Shown here one piece after another: positions 19,988 to 29,189 of a DNA stretch of 29,189 bases. The stretch comes from Saksenaea vasiformis B4078 (Eukaryota; Mucoromycota; Mucoromycetes; Mucorales; Saksenaeaceae). Every line of letters starts with the position of its first letter. The stretch's first letter is position 1. The DNA lies in assembly GCA_000697055.1 (NCBI GenBank), contig JNDT01001830.1, positions 1 to 29,189 on the forward strand. Direction: 5' to 3'. A program made the translations under genes and the position numbers. The notes under the pieces are model-generated. The model was not told where the DNA came from, made no database searches, and saw only the letters and a program-made list of their open reading frames with translations.

Positions 19988-22856
19988 TGTTTAGCAATGA
20001 AAAACAAGATCTAATCACATCGTTTGGGAAAGTGTAACACAAAAATGTCTTGCTAGAAACACATCTTTGCTAGACACAACGGAATATCACGTTGGCTACA
20101 CACGCGAATCACAAATTGTTTATCAATCCTACCACAGCTGTATGACCTGAGAAAGCTTAATTCAAAGAAAGCCGCTATAGAAGCACATGCAATCCAATTA
20201 ACTAACTGTGCGGGTTATATCGAAATTTGATCCAGTGGCACCTCCCCCCAACTGTCAACACGGCTACTCCTTCCATCAAATTGAAATGTGGAAAAGCATG
20301 CAGGGAAAACATGTGAGATGTTAAGCAGACTACAGTTACTTAACCATGGCCTGATAAACAAAAGCCTCTAAATCAAACTAAGACCTACATTCCCACTCAA
20401 CTCATACGACCTGATTCGTTTCAAAACCCAGACTAGCTATTTTTACCGCAGTAAGGAATTATAATTACTTACAAAAAAACGTTGTCATCCTGAATAGATG
20501 ACTGGTAACGGTAGACGTTCTTCATCCTAAATAACTATTGTACTGAACAACTTAGTAAACTTTCGAATGAACAACTTAGTAATGCTAGAACAAGTCAAAT
20601 TCTTTGGCTAAAGAAATCCAAATCTCACAAATAAAGATGATCACTTTTTTGTCTATTACTAGTAGACCACCAATTGAAATTAGCAAATTTCCGATGCTTT
20701 TACCAACTGGTGATAATCAACCATTTAATCAGAGACATTTTGAGCATAACAGCTAAGGTCTACTACGCCTTGGTTGAGGTGGATCCATGATCATAGTAAT
20801 GTAACAATACTGCCCTCCTGTTTACTTGCCAAACCTTCCTTGTGGCTGACGTCTTTCGCATATTCCTCTTCACAGAGTTGTATGATTTACCGAAATATGG
20901 CAACTGTCAATACTTGTTGTTGTGAAAGTTACCGGTATTAAAACCAAGGAGTATCATGCTTAGCCTTCCGGATTCATGCTTGAATGTACAAGATCATACA
21001 GTTAGATAGATGCGTTTCTACATTAACAAGATGATCTTGCTATGCATTGGAGTAGTAAAGAAGACTGATAAGCCCGATCATTGAAGGCACCGTAGAAGAT
21101 CACAGACCTGTCTTCCCCTTACATAATCATCAAATCCCACTCCCTGAAACGTTTTCAGTGTTGGATGACGGAATCAACATGGAGAAATACGTCACATTGG
21201 TACAAGCACTGGCGCAATGTAGAAAGAGCTATTCTGCAGCACAAGGTTCACTTGGAGGAAAACGCCAAGTTACCTTGACTGGAACCAATCAATTTGCTGA
21301 TCATCCAAGCAGAAGCGTGGATTTTCGCGAAAACTGTGCGGGACAAATAAAAAGCGCGCAACGGGTCTCACCGGCGCGAGTAGGTTTCAGTTTCACATAC
21401 CCCGCGGATCAAATAGCGGTTAGTGGGTTTTTCATAAACTTCTGGAGTTCAGTTCTAGACATAGCTCAAAAGATGATCGCTGAATAGGTAATGGATCCTG
21501 ATAGGACTCCGGAACCGGGCCTTGTGTACTTACAAGAGTAAGTGGATTGGCCACAGCTGAATAGGCTCTACTTCATCCATCTCGTTCTACTTTCTTGTTA
21601 CAATTCCATCTATTCTGCTCCCGTATTTTTATCTAAAGCTCTTGCTCACAGTGGAAAACATCAGTGTTTCCACTCGTGCCACCCTTATGACAGAGCGTCG
21701 AAAGAAGTAGACTAAAGACGAAGCCAGTTTATTATTTACCATCATAGATTAAAGAAAATAGGACCGTCCTGCATTTTGAAGACGAAACGCAGTCGACAGT
21801 TCCATCTATCTTTGCATCAGACTTCCATCGTTTCCTTGCGTTTCCACCCAGTGCATGGTCACTACGTTTTCCTTCTATCTTGCTACTGTGTCGTGCAGTG
21901 TTTGTTTTACTCATGAAGGCGTCTGTGATGATCGTTTTACTCGATTGAGATAGCTATACAGGTCAAATAAGGTCAACATCGACGGCTATTTCTCTTCGTA
22001 ATAGCCTTTCTTGTTTCTTCGGGATTTCTGTGCTTATTGGAAATACTAGTGCTCTTTTTATTTATCAATGTATTCCTCCTAGACACCGTGCAAATCCCTT
22101 TTTTGGAAGACAGGACGACGTAGGACGTGCAGCTTCTATCCAGTCATGCGTTCTGGGGAGGTGCCCCATCTGTTGAGTAGAGTTCTGATCAGGTATCGTC
22201 GTGGAAGGTCATATGTTCTAACATCGTACAACCTGGATGGGCAACCTGTTACTGATGGTTTAATCTGATAAGTCAGATCTTCCCTAAATTAACCCTAGAC
22301 GAATAGGTTGCTCATCGATTATCGCCCAGCATGCCGATCCACACAAGATAAACATGTAGTAGGTTCTTGGTAATCAGTGAATGTTGCCTTTGTTGATGAG
22401 CATCACTCATTTGGCAAAGCTTACGATGTTTCTAGTTTGTCTGCATGTGATGTAACATCTGTACAAACCATCTCCATGAAAGGTCAGCAGCGCGTTTTAT
22501 TATGAGACGGCTAGTCGAAATTGAATGCATAAAGAAACATGTATGCAATGTATAAAGCGACGGTGGATGTCAAGTGCACGTCCCGTATCCTCCGATAAGT
22601 TTCTGCAATGGCCGACTAATTTAAAAGGACCCTTCGTTCGGCGCATGCGTATTAATTTATTTGTAGAATTTCATGACATGCAAAATAGGTCTACCAAGGA
22701 CAGTTAGCATATTACTTCATCGATTTACCTAATGATGGGGACTGTCAGTTGGGACAAAGATGGCAAAACATGTGGGACAGAAGTAAGTGGCAGGCAGAGA
22801 ACTTTGCACACGGTAAATGATAGTTTCCTGAAGAAATAATGCAGGGCCTTTATTTT

Positions 22857-23852
22857 TTAAGCAACATGTTCCTTCAAGAAGTTGTAAATTCTTGACCAGG
22901 CCTGTTCGCGAACAGGGATTTCGACGGTCTTGACATCAATATCCTTGTCAACCATGCCGAGATTTTTACGCATGCTGACGCTCCATTCTTCATCGTTCAA
23001 GAAAGCATGACCTTGCTCAGGGTAGCGGTAGATGGTGACTGGCTTGGCATTGACCAAAGCAGCCTCAAGTGCATCCGCTGCGATTTTTTAAGACGTTAAA
23101 GACATCCACGAAATTCTTTCTATTCTTCCTTACCTGCAGCTGGGTCACTGAATCCGGCCATCGCATCCTAATACCGGTTATGAATCTTTTGACTCTAAAA
23201 ACTATCTCTGGTTACCTTTCCACCAAAGTGACCTTGCACAGCAGTGGCGCTGGTGATCTTCTTGACATCAAACTGCTCAGCAGGAGGAGTACCATAACAA
23301 GCAATAGCAGCTTGAATAGGAGCATTGGCTTCGGCAGCGCGAACTGCCAAGGCAAGTGCAAGAGCACCACCCATGCAGAAACCAATAGCACCGATTTTTC
23401 TGAAAAATAACAACTTGTCAATGAACCTTCTTTGATCATTGAACTAGTTGACGTACGTGTAGTTTTCTTTCTTCAAATCATCCGTCACTTGCTTAAGTTC
23501 ATCTGAAGCAACGCGCCAATCAAGATGATTCATCAAATGGCTGGCCTCCTACAGAAACCGATGCATAAATAACGTGTCCATAAAGGGTCTTGTCCTTCGA
23601 ACCTCGGCTGTAAGACCAATTTTTCCTCTGTAAAGGTCGGGCACAACAGCGCGCATACCGGTGTTGTCCGCGATTCTTTGGGCGTGTTGCTTGATTTGCT
23701 CATTAATGCCCCACCATTCTTGCAAGACCTGTTGATGACGTTAAACAACAAACGCGTGCGCGTTTATTATCACTTACAATAACGGCAGCACCTTCAACCT
23801 TCTTGACAGAGGCCTGTGGTTCAAATGTAAGCACTTCAAAGGGAACTGGCAT
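22857..23852 (-). CDS. Dienelactone hydrolase family protein
   Basis: Six exons: 23852-23778, 23728-23603, 23548-23457, 23399-23216, 23167-23134 and 23077-22857. GT-AG introns with agreeing phases give 243 residues, the usual family length. It is an alpha/beta hydrolase with a Cys-Asp-His triad. The nucleophile elbow is GAIGFCMGG, the acid is expected in DAMAGFSDP (exon 5), and the histidine is in YRYPEQGHAFLN. N-terminal VLQEWWGINEQI and PDLYRGKIGLTAEEA are standard DLH blocks. In bacteria DLH opens dienelactone in chloroaromatic breakdown; most fungal members are carboxylesterase-like with unknown substrates. All triad residues are present, so activity is likely. There is no signal peptide and the protein is presumably cytosolic. 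Confidence 0.92.
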
Positions 23853-24619
23853 GGTGTGGAAGGAGAAACAAACGGAAAAGACAGGGCATGAAGCGCGCGG
23901 ACTCGTTAATCCCCTCTGTCATCCAAGCCACGTTCACGTCGCACCGTTTCACATGGAACGAATGCGATCCCGGACTTCACGCAGTCTATGCACGGTACTC
24001 TAACTAAATCCGATGTTCAATAGAATCAATTATATGCTGACGGCAGAACTGTATATGTGTCATTTACAAGAAGTTTATCTGCATGGATCGGTCCCTCAAT
24101 GGATGCAAAAGTTTATCCGAGCAGCATTCATGCTTAGTCAATGGATAACGTTTTCGCGTCATCTCACTTATCCCCAAAGAGTACATTGAGATAACCGTTA
24201 CAGAGACGTTATTTTTTTTTCTCATTATATATGCCTATTGGCCCAACCGTAGGACCGACGTCTCCATAAGATGCGTGCGCGTTATGATAACATGCTACCA
24301 CTAATCAATGCAGTATACTTTTGGCATAAAATCGATCCGCATACAACAGAAAGCCTTGTTAGAGCTACAACAGTTCACTATAAGCGAGTAGTAAATCAGA
24401 TATATTATCATAAGCTTTTTTCTTTTTTCCTTTTTGCCATTCGTGCTATTTGCCGCTATTGCGTGTTCGATGCGACAACGCAAGTACCATGTGCCAGGGT
24501 GTACTCGACTCCCTTTTACGTTTTATCCGCGCATCCTCATGCAAAGACCAAACCCTTATGCAAACACAAGCAAAAGTTGCTTCTCTTTCTTGCAACACCT
24601 GTAGAGTTCGATGTTTTGT
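23853..24619. other. Intergenic DLH / TPX2-like
   Basis: It contains the DLH promoter and the 3' flank of the next minus-strand gene. A plus-strand open frame at 24271-24651 overlaps the last TPX2-like exon, is rich in rare residues and shows no motif. Nothing else is seen. Confidence 0.5.
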
Positions 24620-26765
24620 TTACCTTGTTGTCTTCATCCTTCGATCAGTAGAAAAATTAGGACTTTTCGGTATCGTCGGTTCAATAGGAAGAAACCTGGA
24701 TTTGAAGACCTAAAGAAACGATAGGTTATGAGAAAAAAGGATCCTCGTATCTATAAAAAGAGAAAAAATATTTACTCTTCGTTTTTTCCTCCTACTGGAG
24801 TAGGAGGAGAAAGATTCCATATCCGTCAGTCTGTGCGTCGATAAATTTGTGAAACTATACCCGCTAGTTGATCCTTCATTTGAATAAAGCCGATCCCGTT
24901 CAAGAGGACGAGATGTTGATTCTTCAAGGCCATAGCTATCCGATGCTGCTGGCCATTTTCTGCTCCGCCGTTTTGATTCGTCAATCACTTGTCTAGCGCG
25001 TTTGATTCTGTCTTCAATGGTAATGTTACTGGGAACCACTGAGATAGGATCCGTTTCCAATGGTGCCGCTGTGCGCATAGCTACTTGTTGAAGTTGTGAT
25101 CGAATATTTGCCATCCTTGCTAACAAGCCATCAAAGTCCGTCTTTTTATAGCCTGAGCCTATATCATTTTCATCATTTTCATCATTTTTGTCGTCTTTCT
25201 CGATCTGCTGTCTATCGTCCCTCTCTTCTTGATCGATTTCCTTTGTTTGATTTCCTTGATGGCTGGATTCTTTTGCTTGATATTTAGAAACAGAAAACGA
25301 TGTTTTGGGCGATGCCGAGGAACTTTTAGGCGTGAAGTTGCGTGATTCCATAGAAAAGTTCGTCAGGAATGAACCGTTATCCGTCCTTTTCAGATTTTCT
25401 TTTGCCGTTATTGCCAGAGCAGGTGTGTCAGATGGAGGCAATCGCCAACGATCAGAATTGGCTCCATATCTACTAGTGGATGCCTCAGTAGCTTGCCAGT
25501 CCATCAATGGTCTTTTCTTGTTTTCTACAAATGTATCGCTGGTGATATCTGAAGCAGTATCTTTCGAAAATAAGACTTGCTCAGAAGGCGGAGTGTTATT
25601 GTATCCTTTGCTTTTCCCCGTTATTTGTTCAATGCTTTGGCGTAAAGATGGCGATTCACGCTCGAGCTCTTTTGGAAGTGTAGGAGAATCAGAATGCCAC
25701 TTCTTCCTCTTGTCTGCTGCAGCAGATTTCAAACGGGTTACAAACTCTTCGGTTGAGTTGATGACTGGTCGATGGTATGATATACTATGGAGCCGACTAG
25801 CAGTTGGCGCAGGACGTTTCGTTATGGATGCTGATGTTTGATGACTACTTTTATGTCCAAAGGTCGATGGCTTTTTAGCAATGCTGTGTTGTTCGTTGGA
25901 GGGTATATTTGATTTGATCACCGATGATGTTGTAGGTGCTGTTGCGCTTACTGAAGTGGAACGATCTGCTTTCGGCTTCACTCGTCTCGGAATTCTAGAT
26001 GCCCGCACTTTCATTCGTCGAGCGGAAGATAGCGTTTTAGGTACATGATTTTTGGGAAGAGATTCAGCCGTTTGGTTCTGTCGTAATTTGTTGGACGACG
26101 CAATTGTGTTCCTCATGAGTCGTGCAAGTGGATCTACTTTTGATACTTCGTTTTTTTCTGTTTCCTGATCTTCCGGTGGTGCTTCTACAGAAGATCGCAA
26201 CGGAGTTGTCCACGTAGTCTTTTCCTTCGATGCTGATGAATCTGCCTCTTCATCTACGCTGGCTTCCCTCTGGAACTGCCAGCTTCCCTCTTTATGTTCA
26301 GCAGCTGCCGGCGTATCGTGGTTCTCATGGCGTGCAGTGATACGTTCCGTACTTTGACTTTGTTGCTTAGCTACGTCCACTTTCGGTGTTGTATCAAACT
26401 TGTACAATGGTATATGGAAGTTCGTTGAAGCAGCTTTGGCTTTTTCTTGAGAACGAGTGGTTTGTAGAAACGATGCACCATCAGCTGCTCTCTTTGTAGC
26501 TTCATATCAGGTGTAAGCTACATTACTCAACGTAATTCAAAACCATACCAAACCATGTGTCGCTTAAACGATTTTCTGAATCTGATTTGGTGAAATCCCA
26601 GTACTTCAGCGCGTCAAACTCCCATAATGAACCATCGTCATTCGTAGTGGAAGACATGAAGGGACTGCCAGTAAGGCACCTGTGACGGACTTTGTTTATC
26701 AAGTACTGCGTTTGCTGACCAATAGACCAAGTCTGCGTTGGCTGGGAATCAATGCCAAGGGACAT
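24620..26765 (-). CDS. TPX2-like spindle assembly factor
   Basis: Three exons: 26765-26549, 26499-24776 and 24709-24620, with introns 26548-26500 and 24775-24710. Phases agree and the product is about 676 residues. Near residue 48 stands LWEFDALKYWDF, followed by LSDTWF. This mirrors the Aurora-A-binding region of animal TPX2, where YSYDAP-x4-NF is followed by DSWF. The centre is long, disordered, basic and Ser/Thr-rich (RIPRRVKPKADRS), with a short DEND repeat and a helix LLARMANIRSQLQQVAM. The last exon carries VFKSRFLPIEPTIPKSP and FSTDRR, close to the FKAxPLP...TDRR repeats of the TPX2 C-terminus. TPX2 activates Aurora kinase and nucleates spindle microtubules. Both ends match while the middle does not, so I call it TPX2-like. 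A further 3' exon cannot be excluded. Confidence 0.7.
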
Positions 26766-26827
26766 TTTGCGTTATAGAAACTCCGCTGAGGTTGCCCGCT
26801 CTCCTCCGAAAATGATCGCGTGATTAC

Positions 26828-27820
26828 ATGGAAGCTGAATATGCTTCGTTAGATATAGATGATGTTATTTTGTTTGAGGATGATGAACCGAATGAACAGG
26901 TTAAATTTCCTCATTCATGCGCAGCTATTTTGGGTGAAGACTGGCGGGAAAGTAGTAGTCATGTGAATAATGCCTTTGTGCGTATGTGCACATTGGTAGA
27001 TTCTAGATCATCTGCTGAGGATGCTGGAGAGAAACGCTTAACAGGCCTTGTTCCCTTTCCAAGCAGACAACGCACACAAGAAAAAGCGTGAGGAGACGAG
27101 TAAATCTAGAGCAAGAGGTTCATACAGAAGATACACTGTGCAGCAAATAGAGAAGCTGTTTGATTTAGCGATTGAAGAAGGACGAATGGCAAAGAAAGCA
27201 GGGCTGATTACGGGTATAAAAGTCCGAACTGCTCAACATTATATCAAATCATACAATCGGGATGAAGAAAGACGTCTCCCTGGTATTCAAAGAAAGCCTT
27301 GTGCGACGTGTCCTTTTTTGGTTCGTGCTGGAGCTTACCACCCAGAGGAAATACATTAGGCCTTCTGGTAAGCTGACTGAAGCTCACTCCCACTTTCTGG
27401 TAGACTAGTTTGCATAAAAACGTGACTTCTATCCCGATTGGTATAAGGAGAAGGCTTTGTGAAGCTTTGCATAGATATCTGGTTAATTAATAAATGCGCT
27501 ATAACTTTCAAAAAGTTGTAAAAGCTTCCTGCAGCAAGGAATTCTGGTCAAGTCTTAGCATTATCGAAAAACGATACAAGAACCGAGTTTCATTAAAAAT
27601 AATGTTTCTGTTGACGAAGCTGTATCTATCTTCATATACAAAGAAGGACTGGTATCGACAAGGAAAGCACGCTACTTTCATTATCAGATTGCAAGGTTTG
27701 GATCGGCGTGGTGCCGTATTCATTGCTACTGTCTACAGTACGAGCAGGTCCAAAAATTGAAGTAGATAATTCTGAGCGTGAGATAAAGGGAAGGCCAAGA
27801 TTTGGAGTGTATCGCAATTT
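26828..27820 (+). pseudogene. Broken DDE-type transposase (Mucorales family)
   Basis: The ATG at 26828 opens an acidic N-terminal stretch (ILFEDDEPNEQVKFP). After about 27060 the protein-like sequence continues in another frame with RRYTVQQIEKLFDLAIEEG and KVRTAQHYIKSYNRDEERRL, a helix-turn-helix region that I remember from multicopy Mucorales transposases of the Tc1/mariner-like kind. Past 27359 fragments such as KLTEAHSHFLVD and FQKVVKASCSKEFW appear in different frames with several stops, so the catalytic part is lost. No terminal inverted repeats could be assigned. It begins 62 bp from the divergent TPX2-like start, so it must lie in or border that gene's promoter. Confidence 0.65.
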
Positions 27821-28065
27821 GACTATGAAGGTCAGTGACAGCTACAAAGGTCAGTAATCCTCTCCAAAGCTACATTATGACCTTCAATCAATATTCCAAC
27901 GTTGAAAAGATAAGCCTGTTAGCGGAGTCCATTCAAGTGGGAAGTCTCGACACATTGCAAAAGTTGTCAAAAGCGAAAAACAGTCTTCTCTTTTTTCCCT
28001 TCTTCTCACCTATCCTACCTTTACTCTATTCCCTTTGACGTCTTATATTCCCTCTTTCTTTTAAA

Positions 28066-28272
28066 ATGGAGCTTACCTTGACTGAAGTTATCTACATAGC
28101 ACTCTGGTTAATCGTTCGCGTGGTTAACTTGTCGGTGCACTCCTTGATCACCTATAAAAAACATTTACGAATTTTGAAATTAAAAGCAGAAAAAGAAGAG
28201 CGAACAAAAAGTACCTTTCACATTGATAGCGAGCTTAATCTTTCTGAGCATCTCGATCTTAGTTGTCTGTAA
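28066..28272 (+). CDS. Small membrane protein, 68 residues (hypothetical)
   Basis: An ATG at 28066 follows an 80-bp CT-rich tract (27985-28064), like the leaders of other genes here. The product begins with one hydrophobic helix (VIYIALWLIVRVVNLSVHSL), then a basic stretch (TYKKHLRILKLKAEKEERTK) and an acidic end. No family is recognised. The stop sits inside CTGTAAGG, a perfect splice donor; a CTGTAG acceptor at 28396 would join it in frame to the zinc-knuckle protein that follows. So it is either a free small gene or a first exon. Confidence 0.4.
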   Translation: MELTLTEVIYIALWLIVRVVNLSVHSLITYKKHLRILKLKAEKEERTKSTFHIDSELNLSEHLDLSCL

Positions 28273-28362
28273 GGACTGCAGCGGCCTTGGACATCCGAAT
28301 AAGAGATACAAGGTGTGCCCAAAAAATGCCAACCATGGAAGGATAACGGGTGATCATATTTA

Positions 28363-29189
28363 AAAGATTTCCTTTTGCTAAATAACCAACCTGTAGTTGG
28401 TACGAAAAGGAAGTTGACCATCGAAGAACAAGCCGAATCATCCAAAGCAAAGAAACGGGGAAGGAACGCGAAAGCGTCTGCAAGCGCAAATGAAAACTTG
28501 CCTCCACCGTCTTGCCCTGCCTGCGGCTCAAACGAGCATCGAAGTTCAAGGTCCTCGCAGTGCCCGAAGCATAAATTGTCGATGAAACAGGCTGTTTATG
28601 ACAAGTTGGGAAAAGACAACGAAAAGTTTACCAGGAAATTACCGTTTGACAAGATCGTTCGTCTTGCATACCAACATACACTCCACGAAAAGGTTACAAG
28701 GTTATGTAACCTGTCCAGAAATGTGATAATACGGGCGCAGTTGTTCGTCAACTGGTATATCATCAAGCATGCTCGTGAAGAAATCGCACCGTACCTCTTT
28801 ACGCAAAAATTTTGGTATTCCATATGCCAACTTGTTCTTGGGAAGGAGATTACCAGTACTAATGACAAGCTGCCGAGCGATATTATACAAAATTGGAGAA
28901 CATTTTGTACCAACCACCCGAACAACTTATACCGGCTAACGCGGCAGGAACGCTGCAGCGACATACTTTCTGCCGCATGTGTGCCGCTTGCCACAGCGTA
29001 CTCGAACCATGTCGTCGAGACATTTGAGAATCGAATATTTTTTTATGCCGTCTATCAATTGAAATTTCTTTTACCTGTACGTATTCCATTTGTGTTATCT
29101 TTTTACTTACAGTATAGCAGAACCGAAGCCGTAAGCTAGCAAAAGAAATTTCCAATGACTATATCTTTGAACGGATTGCCGGAGGTGAG
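28363..29189 (+). CDS. Zinc-knuckle transposon-type protein, N-terminal part (runs off window)
   Basis: The open frame runs from 28363, just after an in-frame stop, to 29076. Intron 29077-29117 then joins in phase to 29118-29189, which stays open to the edge. No in-frame ATG exists near its start, so an upstream exon is likely (see the small frame at 28066). A basic segment GTKRKLTIEEQ leads to a Cys-rich knuckle, CPACGSNEHRSSRSSQCPKH. A long helical region follows, ending in ATAYSNHVVETFENRIFFYA. I remember this layout from multicopy Mucorales proteins whose C-termini look TnpB/Fanzor-like (RuvC fold and zinc ribbon). That part would lie beyond this window, so the assignment is inference. 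The frame is intact over 250 codons. Confidence 0.55.

Larger units (their letters stand above)
18854..22856. other. Gene-poor AT-rich region
   Basis: Four kilobases without a convincing gene. It holds a TTTTTC microsatellite, a cluster of hairpins, a short direct repeat TGAACAACTTAGTAA at about 20543 and 20568, and two orphan open frames (19847-20014 and 21158-21487, both plus strand). I found no tRNA, no transposase motif and no terminal repeats. Confidence 0.5.

Noticed and set aside
24271..24651. 126-codon plus-strand frame
   Set aside because: Overlaps the last TPX2-like exon antisense and has no motif.
27825..27890. TGAAGGTCA/TGACCTTCA inverted repeat as a transposon end
   Set aside because: Only 9 bp, both arms lie close together inside the relic, and no partner was found at the left end.

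Overview
The window looks like a gene-sparse piece of a Mucoromycota (probably Mucorales) nuclear genome. The genes are split by many short GT-AG introns of about 43-97 bp. Several promoters have CT-rich tracts just before the ATG, and the relics at both ends belong to DNA-transposon families I associate with Mucorales. All splice models were made by eye from consensus sites, reading-frame continuity and family motifs. No alignment or search was run.

Left part, 1-4134, minus strand: two tandem modules resembling the MACPF (membrane attack complex/perforin) fold. The first has a signal-peptide-like N-terminus and a C-terminal beta-trefoil/MIR-like stretch. The second lacks a clear start of its own and runs into Sel1-like repeats that leave the window at base 1. 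Three introns sit at equivalent positions and phases in both modules, so they arose by tandem duplication. A decaying transposon-type coding relic follows at 5671-6530.

Middle part, 6914-18145: five ordinary genes. They are a Sac7/Bag7-type RhoGAP (+), the cytochrome bc1 subunit QCR10 (+), a secreted Crh-type GH16 cell-wall transglycosylase with an odd Lys/Asn repeat tail (+), a 679-residue PH-domain protein resembling Bud4/anillin (+), and an AAAP amino-acid transporter (-). A 145-bp inverted-repeat, MITE-like element lies just behind the RhoGAP gene. The RhoGAP, the PH protein and the Crh enzyme would all fit polarised growth, cytokinesis and wall remodelling, but nothing shows that they are co-regulated.

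Right part, 18146-29189: about 4.7 kb of gene-poor DNA with one plausible 63-residue gene, then a six-exon dienelactone-hydrolase gene (-), then a TPX2-like spindle-factor gene (-) with an Aurora-A-binding-type N-terminus and a TPX2-type C-terminal motif. A broken DDE-type transposase starts 62 bp from it in the opposite direction. A small one-helix membrane protein and the 5' part of a zinc-knuckle transposon-type gene lie at the right edge.

The observations most worth following are the duplicated MACPF locus with its Sel1 fusion and possible splice switch, the TPX2-like protein in an early-diverging fungus, and the basic-tailed Crh enzyme.
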